Part shown: positions 56,173-64,000 of the stretch, piece by piece | How the letters are laid out: each line of letters opens with the position of its first letter | Numbering within the stretch: the first letter of the stretch is position 1 | Origin: JBBTCJ01 sp038043285 | Lineage (GTDB): Bacteria > Planctomycetota > Phycisphaerae > UBA1845 | Reading direction: 5' to 3' | DNA: 64,000 nt | NCBI GenBank assembly: GCA_038043285.1 | Contig: JBBTCJ010000041.1 | Coordinates: forward strand, 1-64,000 | Notes under the pieces: generated by a model | Seen by the model: only the letters and a program-made list of their open reading frames with translations | The model's database searches: none | Told to the model about the DNA's origin: nothing | Program-made: the position numbers and the translations under genes

Positions 56173-57315
56173 CTACTTGCCCACCCGTTTCGACTGTATC
56201 CGGTTGGCCTTGAGATCAACGATTTCGATGATCGCGGCGAACTCGTCGCCGGTCAGCCGCTCCGCGAGGTCAGTCGCGGTCATCTTGCCGCGAATCTGGA
56301 ACGTCGCGATGCCCTTGGTCAGCGATGAATTGATGTCCGAAATGCGATCCGGGTCCAGCTTCTCGATCATTTTCTTGAGCTTGACCATGTCGCCCATGTT
56401 CATCCCCTCGACCTCCAGGGTGATCTCTCCGCCGGCGCTGATCTGTGTCGCCCAGAACCTCATGCAGTTCTGGTACAACCGCTCGACCAGCTCTTGCCCG
56501 GCGTTTTCGAGGGCCTTTTTTCCCGCCTGAGGCGACAGGGTGTTGTAGCCCCGCGCGCCGCCGCGCCAATTGGCCAACGACTCGCTGGCGATCAGTTGAG
56601 CGCTGTCGGTGTAAAACATCTTGATCATGCCGTCGCCGTTGTACATCATCAGATCCTGCCCGGCGACATGGCTCAGTCCAGCCGCGTTCGCCTGCGCCGT
56701 CCCGGTGATGAAAATCTGCGTGCCGAAGTCCTTAGCGAGGGCCTGCATCTTGGCGATGTTGTCCTCGGAGGCCGCATCCCCCGCTTCCTTCTCGGCGATC
56801 AACTTCAGTTGGGCCCCGGCGTAGACCTTGAACCCCGCCTGGATCAGGCGATTCTCAAGCTGCGATTCCAAAATGCTGCTGTCCTGAATGATTCCGTCGA
56901 TGCGCTCCAGAACGTGAATCGCAATGCCCGGTCGGCCAAGTTGCGAGAGCACGTTCTGCACCTCGCCCCACGTCGAGGCGATCGCCGACTTGCTCACCTT
57001 GGCCTTGATCTTGCAGTAGAAGGTTCCACCCGCCCCCTCCCCTTTTTCGACGACCTGATAGTCCTTCACGATTCCGTCGGCCCGGGCGAAGATCGTGTCC
57101 CGCACCAGCTGAAAGTCCTTGACCTCGCTCCGTGAGGATATCTCGGTTCCGCCGCCCTGCTCCAACGCCCTTCGCAGCGCGTCGCGCCGGGCCCCGTCTT
57201 CGCTGACGCCTTCGCCGGTCACCTGCACTTCGACGACCTCCTGGGCCGCCGCCGCCGATGCCAGGGACAGAATCGCCGTCACCACCAACCATTCTCCAGC
57301 CCGCCGAATAACCAT
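56173..57315 (-). CDS. Secreted FlgT-like/LPP20-type domain protein
   Basis: A 380-residue exported protein. The signal peptide is residues 1-25 (ending ASAAAAQ); the ATG at 57315 follows GGAGAAGGGCC. An FlgT-N-like domain (about 26-110) reads VEVQVTGEGVSEDGARRDALRRALEQGGGTEISS. A middle alpha/beta part (about 130-290) resembles FlgT middle or CsgG-like folds (IAIHVLERIDGIIQDSSILESQLENRLIQAGFKVY and FGTQIFITGTAQA). A C-terminal domain follows (EITLEVEGMNMGDMVKLKKMIEKL). FlgT proteins support flagellar motors in Vibrio; no flagellar genes are nearby and the role here is probably general envelope or secretion. Unusual for the expected family placement, so call at fold level only. Confidence 0.68.
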   Translation of the reverse strand: MVIRRAGEWLVVTAILSLASAAAAQEVVEVQVTGEGVSEDGARRDALRRALEQGGGTEISSRSEVKDFQLVRDTIFARADGIVKDYQVVEKGEGAGGTFYCKIKAKVSKSAIASTWGEVQNVLSQLGRPGIAIHVLERIDGIIQDSSILESQLENRLIQAGFKVYAGAQLKLIAEKEAGDAASEDNIAKMQALAKDFGTQIFITGTAQANAAGLSHVAGQDLMMYNGDGMIKMFYTDSAQLIASESLANWRGGARGYNTLSPQAGKKALENAGQELVERLYQNCMRFWATQISAGGEITLEVEGMNMGDMVKLKKMIEKLDPDRISDINSSLTKGIATFQIRGKMTATDLAERLTGDEFAAIIEIVDLKANRIQSKRVGK

Positions 57316-57750
57316 GGCCCTTCTCCTTGGTTCTGAGGAATCCCGCGCCCGCGAACGATACCTTCCCGCGCCGATCGCCATTCTAGCACTGCGTCGAATC
57401 CTGGCGACTCAGCCAAACAGGCTCTTCTCCATCACCCTCCGCCGGATTTTCCTTCCCCCCTTCGATCACGCCTGGTCTTTCAACCGCCCTGCAGAAACGA
57501 ACCCGCATCCGTGGCCGATAAGCCCGCGTGGAGCCCCTCCGTCCGACCCCCGGCCGCCGGCGCAAAACCCGACGGCGCATGAGTCGCGGCGACCGGCCCA
57601 GCCCTTGAACGACGTGGGCAAAACCGCGATAATTGCTGGTGCGAGGATCGTTCATCGCCGCGCCAATCTTTACCGCGCCGCGGCGGATGCCGGCCATGGG
57701 CGACGCGAATGGCCGGCGCATTCCCGCGAACCGTCCTCTCGGGGGTCAAC
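57316..57750. other. Divergent intergenic region
   Basis: About 435 bases between the FlgT-like gene (minus) and the metalloprotease gene (plus). It must hold both promoters, but no strong hexamer pair, hairpin or RNA gene was found. Confidence 0.4.
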
Positions 57751-59997
57751 ATGCTACGTCGCACGCCGTCAAGCCTGGCTTTCTTCATGGCGACCATCGC
57801 CGTCGGAGCGGCGACGGCCGCACCGCCCTTCTTGACTTACACCGCGCAGAGCATCGTTCCACCTGACTCCTCTAAGGCGGCGGAGCTTGCGCTGGCTGCC
57901 GCGGAAATCCTGAACCTTCGCCGCTGCGAGATTCTCACGTTTCCTCCTGTCCAGACAGCGGACGTCGGAACAGCGTTAGTCCTTCCCCTCGACGGCGAAA
58001 TGGCCCTGGCACAGCTTTGGCCCCATTCCGTCCGCGGCGCAACCTACCAACTGCTCGCCCAGGTTGAAGGCGGGGCCCTCGTCGAGGTCGATCCGGGCCT
58101 ACCGCGCACCTACCGTGGTCGGGTGGGCACGGACGGAACGGTGATCGCCGCGATGCTCGACGAGGCGGGGCTTCGCGGGTTGATCCTGCGCCCCGACGGA
58201 CGGCGGAGTTGGATCGAACCCGTTCCAACGCAGGTCGGCGGCGCAGCACTTGGCTACCACGTCGTGTACTCCGATCAGGATGTCATCGAATCGGGCGGGT
58301 CTTGCGGCGTAGCCCATGACTCAGCCGTCGTGAACGACTCGGCGCAGAGCAAACCCCATCCCTGGCCGGCGTCCGGCGATAGGGAAAACGCCGCGGCTGG
58401 AACGACCAACGACACTTGGTTCGCCGAACTCGCGCTGGACGCGGATTATGAATACTATCAACGCTACGGCTCGATCAGCGCGGCCGTCGCGCAGATGGAA
58501 TCCATCATTGACGTGACCAATATCCAGTACGAGCGCGACGTGGGTATTCAACACACCATCACGCGGATCATCGTTCGCACGACGGAGCCGGACCCCTATT
58601 CCTCGCGCGACCCCAGCACGCTGCTCGATCAGTTCCGTAACCACTGGTATGCGGCGCAGAGCACCGTCGCTCGCGACGTCGCCCATCTCTTTACCAGCAA
58701 GGTTCTTCTCAACGAGATTCTCGGCATCGCTTACATCACCGGGATTTGTTCCGACGTCGAGGGTTACAGCCTGGTGTCCGACTCCGTGGGTTGCGCCACC
58801 TTCGCGTGCAAGACGAATCTCACCGCCCACGAGTTGGGTCACAACTGGGGCGCCGGGCACTGCAACTGCCCCAACACGACGATGTACCCAACGCCCCAAT
58901 CGGCGAACGTCTTCGATCCGAGCGTGAGTGTGCCGCAGATCATCACCTATCGCGACACGCGGACGTGCCTGTTTCAGGGCGACGTACTCCTCGATCTGGC
59001 GTTAAGCTCCCTCGACGATTCCGTAGCCGAGGAGAACAGCCTGCAGCTCCTCGCCCGTGCTGACTTTCAGTTCGGCCGAACCACGGACGTGACCACGGAA
59101 GTCACCTGGTCAATCGAGCCGCCGGAGGTCGGCGTAATCGACGCCAGTGGTCGGTTCTTCCCCCAACCCGTCGACGGACCGACGGACGTAAACGTCCAAG
59201 CGTCCTACACGTTCGACGGCCTCCTCCAACAGGCCCAACGGACGGTGACCATCGTGGACCGCCTGGCCGCTCCGCTCGCCGACCCGATCGACCCGGAGAA
59301 GGTCCGCTATCTCACCTTCGCCGTGCCGCCCGGAACCGGCGCGTCGGCGATCCGCCTGGACCTCGTCTCCCTCCATCATCCCGATCCGGCGAATGTGCCG
59401 GGAACCCACACCCGCAGCTTCGCGGCGTTCGAAGGAAAAACCCTTTGGGTCGGACCACCGTCCATCTGTCCCTCGACTTCGGATCCGACGGTCCCGAGGT
59501 TCACCTGTGCGCGGCTGTCCTGTACGCCGTACTACGCAACCGACTGGGGCGACCAGAGCGTTTACGTCACGGACCCGGAAGTCATCCCCAGCTCCTCGTA
59601 TCGACTGACGTTCATTCCTGCGGTGTGCAACGGGCGGGAGAACGACTGCCCGTTCGCATCGCATTCGCTACCCATCGCCACGAATCGATGGGGCGACCTG
59701 GCGCCGGTGTTTCAAACTCCGGGAGGGGCTTCGGGTACCGCCACGCAACCCAACGTGCTGGACATCGCCGCATTGGTCGAGCGGGTCGCCGGAATCCCCA
59801 GCGCGGTGCATCAGTCCCGGACGCAGCTGTATCCCAACCGCGTCAACTTCTCCGCGACCGGTCCGAACGTCCTGGACATCGCCTATGTCGTCGACGCGCT
59901 GAAGGGCGCCTCGTACCCCTTCCAAGGTCCGTGTACTTGCCCGCCGATCGCAGTCTGTCCCGGCTCGGATATTTGCGGACGCTGCCGCGTCGAATAG
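57751..59997 (+). CDS. Secreted reprolysin-type zinc metalloprotease with dockerin-like tail
   Basis: A 748-residue exported protein. The signal peptide is about residues 1-23. A propeptide-like region (about 25-220) is followed by a reprolysin/metzincin domain with H360-E-L-G-H364-N-W-G-A-G-H370 (HExxHxxGxxH), which binds zinc. The segment HCNCPNTTMYP follows and could hold the Met turn. Beta-sandwich regions follow (about 410-640). The last 85 residues hold two dockerin-like helices (QPNVLDIAALVERVAG and GPNVLDIAYVVDALKG) and end in a Cys-rich CTCPPIAVCPGSDICGRC segment. The repeats resemble those in the cytochrome tail at 6232-8166. It probably degrades extracellular proteins. Confidence 0.88.
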   Translation: MLRRTPSSLAFFMATIAVGAATAAPPFLTYTAQSIVPPDSSKAAELALAAAEILNLRRCEILTFPPVQTADVGTALVLPLDGEMALAQLWPHSVRGATYQLLAQVEGGALVEVDPGLPRTYRGRVGTDGTVIAAMLDEAGLRGLILRPDGRRSWIEPVPTQVGGAALGYHVVYSDQDVIESGGSCGVAHDSAVVNDSAQSKPHPWPASGDRENAAAGTTNDTWFAELALDADYEYYQRYGSISAAVAQMESIIDVTNIQYERDVGIQHTITRIIVRTTEPDPYSSRDPSTLLDQFRNHWYAAQSTVARDVAHLFTSKVLLNEILGIAYITGICSDVEGYSLVSDSVGCATFACKTNLTAHELGHNWGAGHCNCPNTTMYPTPQSANVFDPSVSVPQIITYRDTRTCLFQGDVLLDLALSSLDDSVAEENSLQLLARADFQFGRTTDVTTEVTWSIEPPEVGVIDASGRFFPQPVDGPTDVNVQASYTFDGLLQQAQRTVTIVDRLAAPLADPIDPEKVRYLTFAVPPGTGASAIRLDLVSLHHPDPANVPGTHTRSFAAFEGKTLWVGPPSICPSTSDPTVPRFTCARLSCTPYYATDWGDQSVYVTDPEVIPSSSYRLTFIPAVCNGRENDCPFASHSLPIATNRWGDLAPVFQTPGGASGTATQPNVLDIAALVERVAGIPSAVHQSRTQLYPNRVNFSATGPNVLDIAYVVDALKGASYPFQGPCTCPPIAVCPGSDICGRCRVE

Positions 59998-60145
59998 TCC
60001 CCACACATCCGTTGTCTCTCTTCAGCCGCGGCGTTCGCTGACCGATCGCTCATTCGTGGAAACGCGCCTCCGTGATTCTCTCGAGAAGCCTGGCCGCGCC
60101 GCGTACTTGGCTGGACATTCAACCGTGGCCTACGATCCGATAACC

Positions 60146-61009
60146 ATGACGGCACGTGCATACGCCGACGTCGTTCGCCCCGTTCGCCGAAGCATTCTGG
60201 CGGCGCCCTTCCTGCCGGCAATGCTTTTCGGATGTGGTACGCTGGTTCCGCCGGTTCCGGCGCCGATGTTCACTTCGCCGCTGGAGATCAACGGGAAACA
60301 CGTCGGACCCGCGATCATCGACACCGGCGGCGGATACGAGATCATCCTCAGCGACGATTTCGGACTCGACGTCCTGGGAAAAGTCGAAGTGCTCGCCTTC
60401 AGCGGACGTGAATTCGTGGACGTGACCGAGGGCTTCAACTTCGCCGTAGGCGGCGTCACCGGAAGCGCCGAGGGCGCGCTCGTGGGACTTTCAACCTGCC
60501 GCTGCAACGGCGTGGGGTTCATCTTCATGAAAAAGCTCGGCAAAGTCCTTGCGCTGGACTTCGCGACCATGTCGGTCGAGTTCATTGACGCCGTGCCGAC
60601 GGATGCAACGAGGTTGGCCTTTCAGTCCCCACCACCGTCCCTGCCCGGCTTCGACAGCGCTTTCATCAACGTGCAAGTGACGGTCGACGGCGAGACCATC
60701 GACCTCCTGGGGCTGCTGGACACCGGGACCAACAGCAGCGTCATGCGTGACGGGCTGTTCTCGACCAAGCCTCGGTTTCTGCCCAACCGCCTGGACGTCC
60801 GCATCGCCGGCGACGACCTCCGCGAGATTCCGGTGAACGTCGGCCTGTTCGACACCGACGGACTGCCCGACGTCATCCTCGGAACGGATGTCATGCGCGC
60901 CTGGAGCAAACGTTGGTACTTCGAATTCGGCGAGGACGGCGGAACGGTCGCGGCCATTCCGCACACGGAAGCCCAGACACCTCGTGCCCTATCTGATCTG
61001 TTTCGCTAA
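60146..61009 (+). CDS. Retropepsin-like aspartic protease lipoprotein with two DTG motifs
   Basis: A 287-residue protein. A lipoprotein-type signal ends MLFGC (Cys 30). Two lobes each carry an aspartate motif: D59-T-G (IIDTGGGYEII) and D192-T-G (LLDTGTNSSVM). The second lobe also has the expected later VILGTDVM segment. Two lobes in one chain resemble pepsin, whereas most bacterial retropepsin-like proteins have a single lobe and must dimerise. Both motifs seem intact. The ATG at 60146 starts the signal; a GTG at 60056 is less likely. The last bases overlap the 3' end of the opposite-strand PPTase gene. Confidence 0.76.
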   Translation: MTARAYADVVRPVRRSILAAPFLPAMLFGCGTLVPPVPAPMFTSPLEINGKHVGPAIIDTGGGYEIILSDDFGLDVLGKVEVLAFSGREFVDVTEGFNFAVGGVTGSAEGALVGLSTCRCNGVGFIFMKKLGKVLALDFATMSVEFIDAVPTDATRLAFQSPPPSLPGFDSAFINVQVTVDGETIDLLGLLDTGTNSSVMRDGLFSTKPRFLPNRLDVRIAGDDLREIPVNVGLFDTDGLPDVILGTDVMRAWSKRWYFEFGEDGGTVAAIPHTEAQTPRALSDLFR

Positions 61010-61596
61010 GCGTCGCAACGCTCCCGCGCGCGATCATCCAGAACCCGCCAGCAGATGGAGTTCGGCTCAGCGGTGACCCCCACGACGTGCCCGTCGTGGT
61101 GGAAGTGCGACACGGTGAAGCGCCGACCGCGAAACTCCATCTCCAGGCTGTCGCATTGCCCGACCTTCGCCAAGCGGCACTCCCCGAGGCCCGAGATTCC
61201 GACGCCGTTGGCTTTCAGCGTCGCCTCCTTCGCGGTCCACAGTCGAAAGAACCCCTCCCAGGTTTTCCCGCCAAGTTGCCCCCACTCCCAGCTCTCCGCA
61301 ATCTCGTCCAGCATGGACTCTCGACGCGGCGCGATCTTCTCGACGTCGACGCCGACAGGCGTGCGCGAAATGGCCGCCGCCGCCCACTCCCGCTTGTGCG
61401 AGATCGACCAACACCATCCCTGGTTGGGCTGGGGCACGGAATCTTCGTCCTGTCGCCAACCCTCCTCCGGCGCGCCGCATTCCCGGGCGCATCGTCGCAA
61501 CGCCTTCCGGGCGAATTCACGCTGCAGCGCGACGCGATCCCTGGGAATCAGCCCAGTGCTGTCGGGCAATCGCAAGAACAGGACATGCACGTTCAC
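61006..61596 (-). CDS. 4'-phosphopantetheinyl transferase
   Basis: About 196 residues. Family motifs are GVDVEKIAPR and FFRLWTAKEATLKANGVG (the Mg2+ and CoA-binding signature, W-x-x-K-E-x-x-x-K). It attaches phosphopantetheine from CoA to acyl carrier proteins. The GTG start overlaps the fabI stop (GTGA); a TTG at 61614 is also possible. It lies in a minus-strand unit with fabI, fabZ and a desaturase-like oxidoreductase, so it probably primes a carrier protein of that pathway. The C-terminal tail WRVLDDRARERCDA overlaps the end of the aspartic-protease gene. Confidence 0.86.
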   Translation of the reverse strand: MNVHVLFLRLPDSTGLIPRDRVALQREFARKALRRCARECGAPEEGWRQDEDSVPQPNQGWCWSISHKREWAAAAISRTPVGVDVEKIAPRRESMLDEIAESWEWGQLGGKTWEGFFRLWTAKEATLKANGVGISGLGECRLAKVGQCDSLEMEFRGRRFTVSHFHHDGHVVGVTAEPNSICWRVLDDRARERCDA

Positions 61597-62414
61597 GGGC
61601 GACCCGTCGGCCAAACGCCGCGAAGGGTGTGGTTGACGACCTCGGCGTCGAAGTAATTGGTGCTCATCCCGGCGTCCACCACGATTCCCTGGGCGGTGAT
61701 CCCGCTCGATCTCTCACTCAGGAGGAACATCACGACGTCCGCGACCTCTTCGGTGGCCAGCCCTCGTTTGCGCGGCGTGACGCGCTCCGCGAACATGTAC
61801 TGATCGACGTATCCGGGGATCCCGGCGGAGGCGCTGGTCTTCAGCAGCCCCGCGCACACCGCATTGAACCGCACCTCCGAGAAGGCGCTGAACGACTTCG
61901 CGAGAAACGCGATCGTCGAATCCAGCGCCGCCTTCGCCGGGGCCATGTAGCCGTAGCTTTCGACGGCCATTCGCGTCGTTGAAATCGAAATGGTCACGAC
62001 GCTCCCCTTCGGCGACAGCAAGTCCTTGAAGGCGTTCGCAATGGCCACCAGCGAGTAGCAGCTCACCGAGACGGTCTGCAGGAAGTCGTGGCGCGAGACC
62101 TCGTGGAACTTCCCGGAAAACCCTTCGTAGTTGGCAAACGCGATCGAATGAACGATCCCATCGATCGTGCGTTGGTCGCGCCCGACGTCCTTCGCCAGGG
62201 CTGCGATCTGATCGTCGTGCTCCACGTCACAGACAAAGACGCTCGCGTCCGGCAGGAGCCTTCGGACGGCCTCCCGGCGCGGTTCAGAGCGAACGCTGCA
62301 CACGACCTTCGCCCCCTCCGCGAGCAATCCGCGGGCAACGTGGTAGGCCACGCTGCGTTTGTTGGCGACGCCGAAGACGATGAACGTTTTTCCGTCAACG
62401 CCAAGGAAGCTCAC
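61593..62414 (-). CDS. fabI: Enoyl-ACP reductase, FabI type
   Basis: A 273-residue short-chain dehydrogenase of the FabI class. The NADH-binding segment is FGVANKRSVAYHVARGLL. The SIAFANYEGFSG segment follows, and Y-x6-K (SYGYMAPAK) carries the active Tyr and Lys. It reduces trans-2-enoyl-ACP, the last step of each fatty-acid elongation cycle. The GTG start at 62414 follows GGAG about ten bases upstream. It lies 40 bases after the fabZ-like gene and overlaps the PPTase gene. The context with a desaturase-like enzyme suggests a specialised acyl chain rather than housekeeping synthesis, but this is inference. Confidence 0.9.
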   Translation of the reverse strand: MSFLGVDGKTFIVFGVANKRSVAYHVARGLLAEGAKVVCSVRSEPRREAVRRLLPDASVFVCDVEHDDQIAALAKDVGRDQRTIDGIVHSIAFANYEGFSGKFHEVSRHDFLQTVSVSCYSLVAIANAFKDLLSPKGSVVTISISTTRMAVESYGYMAPAKAALDSTIAFLAKSFSAFSEVRFNAVCAGLLKTSASAGIPGYVDQYMFAERVTPRKRGLATEEVADVVMFLLSERSSGITAQGIVVDAGMSTNYFDAEVVNHTLRGVWPTGRP

Positions 62415-62454
62415 GTCGAAGTCGCTCCGTTCTCCAAGGGCGTCGCCAACCCGC

Positions 62455-62931
62455 TCAACCCGCCCCCTCCCTCGCCGGCATGGGCGCGTCGGAAGCTGCA
62501 CTCCCGGCCAATATGCACGCAAACGCGACGCGAGCGGCGAGTGATTCTTCAACGCTCGCGCGCCCCGTCAAATAGAAGGCTCCATCCAGCTCATCGTCGA
62601 GAGTTACGTCCGTCATCAGGACGTCGCCCGGATGGACCATGCGTTTGAATCGGGCGTCGGATATTCGCGTAATCACCGGAATCCGCCCCTCAGGATTCGT
62701 TCGTCCGATGCGCTGCGCGATCAGCAGCGCCCCCGCCTGAAAGCAACACTCGCACACCAGCACGCCGGGCATGATCGGCGATTGCGGATAGTGACCGCGG
62801 AAAAAATCCCATTCCGGATCGACTTTCGTCCGCGTCACGATCCGATGCTCGTCCACCTCGACGATCTCATCCACGAACAGGAACGGCGGGCGATGCGGAA
62901 TCAGCCGCGGAATGTCGGCGGTCTTGATCAC
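62455..62931 (-). CDS. fabZ: 3-hydroxyacyl-ACP dehydratase, FabZ/HotDog fold
   Basis: A 158-residue hot-dog-fold dehydratase. The FabZ signature LIPHRPPFLFVDEI is followed by FFRGHYPQSPIMPGVLVCECCFQAG, which provides the catalytic His and Glu. It removes water from 3-hydroxyacyl-ACP. The GTG start at 62931 follows GGAGGGGGC and overlaps the stop of the oxidoreductase gene (GTGA), so the two are translationally coupled. Length is usual for the family. It may belong to a second, specialised set rather than the main fatty-acid pathway. Confidence 0.88.
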   Translation of the reverse strand: MIKTADIPRLIPHRPPFLFVDEIVEVDEHRIVTRTKVDPEWDFFRGHYPQSPIMPGVLVCECCFQAGALLIAQRIGRTNPEGRIPVITRISDARFKRMVHPGDVLMTDVTLDDELDGAFYLTGRASVEESLAARVAFACILAGSAASDAPMPAREGAG

Positions 62932-64000
62932 CTCGTCGCCCCCTCCAGTCGCGCCTCCCCGCCAGCCGGCGGCCCGGCGCCCAGGTACGCCTGCACCTCG
63001 TTGGCGACGATCACGCCGTAGTTGATCGCCCCCAGCCAACCCGACATGATGATCCCCACCGATCCGGCGTGAAACAGTCCTCCGACCTGTTTGGGCAAGT
63101 CCATGCTCACCTTCAACCCTTCGAACTTCGTTCCGAACGTCGCGCCCTGGGCCTGCAGCGTATACCGATGGAAGGTGCGCGGCGTGGAGGCCTCCACGTG
63201 GTCAATCTTCGATCGCACGTCGGGAATGTACTTCGTCAACGCCTCAAGGGTCGTCTCGATCAGCCGCACCTTGTCGCGCTCGTACTCCTCGTCCGACAGG
63301 TGCGCCCAATCGTCCCAGTTGGCATTGGTCGAGGAGACGACGGCGTAACGGTCCGACCCCGGGCGAATGTCGGGGTAATACATCGAGAACGTCCGGCTGG
63401 TGATCCCCTTGGCGCACAGGCGGACCGAATCGAACTCCGTATCCGCGGAGGTAAACAGCAGATCGCCGATGTTGTCGAGCTTCTCGCCGCCACGGATTCC
63501 GATATAGACCTGACAACTGCTGTTGTTCAGCCGCACCGCCCGCGCCTCGGCCATGAATGACGGCGAGAACGGCTCCGGGCCGACCATCTTCTCGATGGTT
63601 GTCTTCAGGTTGGCGTTGGACAGCACCGCCCCCGCGCGGATGAACCTCCCGTCCGCCTCGACGCCCCTCACCTGTCCGCCGCCGATACAGATCCGGTCGA
63701 CGCGAACGCTGTGCCGGATATCGACGCCGTTGGATTGGAGATCGCGACGCATGAGGCGGATCAGCTTGTCGGTGCCGCCCTGGAAGATAAAGACGCCCTT
63801 GCTCATGAAGTTGGAAAACACGATCCCATAACTGATGGCCGGGTCGTCCAGCGTGGAACCGTTGGCGTAGGCGATCGGCTCCATCAGCAGCCGGACGACG
63901 TCGGAGCGTCCGGGAAAGAACCTCTCGAACAGTTGTCGCGTGGTCATCGACTGATCGTCGTAAAAGTCCATCGCCCGGGCCGCGTCGAAGAACCGGTCCA
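62928..64000 (-). CDS. Phytoene desaturase-like FAD-dependent oxidoreductase, 5' end beyond the window
   Basis: The C-terminal 356 or so residues of a large flavoprotein of the CrtI/phytoene-desaturase and carotene-isomerase group. The frame is open to the right edge, so the FAD-binding N terminus lies outside. Visible parts are the substrate-side segment SKGVFIFQGGTDKLIRLMRRDL, IRHSVRVDRICIGGGQVRGVEADG, and the closing FAD motif GGLFHAGSVGIIMSGWLGAINYGVIVANEV. Such enzymes desaturate or isomerise long polyenes, or hydrogenate lipids, using FAD. It is coupled to fabZ and followed by fabI and a PPTase. The same gene mix appears in proposed ladderane-lipid and aryl-polyene-type clusters, but this identity is not established. 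Confidence 0.82.
   Translation of the reverse strand, partial: DRFFDAARAMDFYDDQSMTTRQLFERFFPGRSDVVRLLMEPIAYANGSTLDDPAISYGIVFSNFMSKGVFIFQGGTDKLIRLMRRDLQSNGVDIRHSVRVDRICIGGGQVRGVEADGRFIRAGAVLSNANLKTTIEKMVGPEPFSPSFMAEARAVRLNNSSCQVYIGIRGGEKLDNIGDLLFTSADTEFDSVRLCAKGITSRTFSMYYPDIRPGSDRYAVVSSTNANWDDWAHLSDEEYERDKVRLIETTLEALTKYIPDVRSKIDHVEASTPRTFHRYTLQAQGATFGTKFEGLKVSMDLPKQVGGLFHAGSVGIIMSGWLGAINYGVIVANEVQAYLGAGPPAGGEARLEGATR

Overview
This is a GC-rich, gene-dense bacterial window with about 40 protein genes on both strands, two tRNAs and no rRNA. Gene content points to a planctomycete, probably Phycisphaerae or a close relative. The supporting signs are a prepilin-type protein with an FTLIELLVVISII head followed by PSLSRAREQ, dockerin-like Asp-rich C-terminal tails on secreted proteins, a membrane-anchored Ser/Thr kinase, long TPR proteins, and many secreted lipoproteins and peptidases. 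The lineage is inferred from these features, not from a marker gene.

Left part (1-25 kb): the end of coaX overlaps an mnmE-like GTPase gene that lacks the usual C-terminal cysteine motif. A tail-anchored Ser/Thr kinase, an EamA exporter and a saccharopine dehydrogenase-like reductase follow. Next come a pentaheme secreted cytochrome, a fumarylacetoacetate hydrolase family protein, a beta-propeller protein, purH, a cobalamin adenosyltransferase and an O-antigen-ligase/TPR fusion. Three M16 peptidases (an inactive/active pair and a separate large one) and a UbiB/AarF-type kinase close this part.

Middle (25-45 kb): tRNA-Val(GAC) and tRNA-Met(CAT) lie just beyond the 3' end of dnaK, which has a GTG start and a palindrome upstream. 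They are followed by an ACT-domain protein, a small membrane protein, a muconate/dipeptide-epimerase-type enolase, a secreted trypsin-like protease, two adjacent TPR proteins, an acyl-CoA/acyl-acid ligase, a prepilin-like protein, a large DUF4091/CBM9-type lipoprotein, a membrane-anchored TPR-like protein, an M14 carboxypeptidase lipoprotein and a KynB-type cyclase.

Right part (45-64 kb): the most unusual locus is 45.8-53.3 kb. A 906-residue coiled-coil protein is transcribed away from a four-gene unit: a second coiled-coil protein, a formylglycine-generating-enzyme-fold protein without the catalytic cysteine pair, a zinc-ribbon TRAFAC-type GTPase, and a GAP1-like (GTPase-associated protein) partner. 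These GTPase/GAP1/FGE-fold parts recall the NTP-dependent conflict systems described computationally in multicellular prokaryotes, but here they form a compact arrangement without an obvious effector. Then come ftcD, an AlkD-like protein, a FlgT-like secreted protein, a reprolysin-type metalloprotease with a dockerin-like tail, and a two-lobed retropepsin-like lipoprotein. At the right edge is a minus-strand unit of phytoene-desaturase-like oxidoreductase, FabZ, FabI and phosphopantetheinyl transferase, linked by overlapping start/stop codons or short gaps. It looks like the tail of a specialised fatty-acyl or polyene pathway.

Three intergenic copies of an imperfect motif of about 20 bp (CCGCGACCGT followed by a purine-rich half) are scattered over 30 kb and may be a genome-wide repeat.
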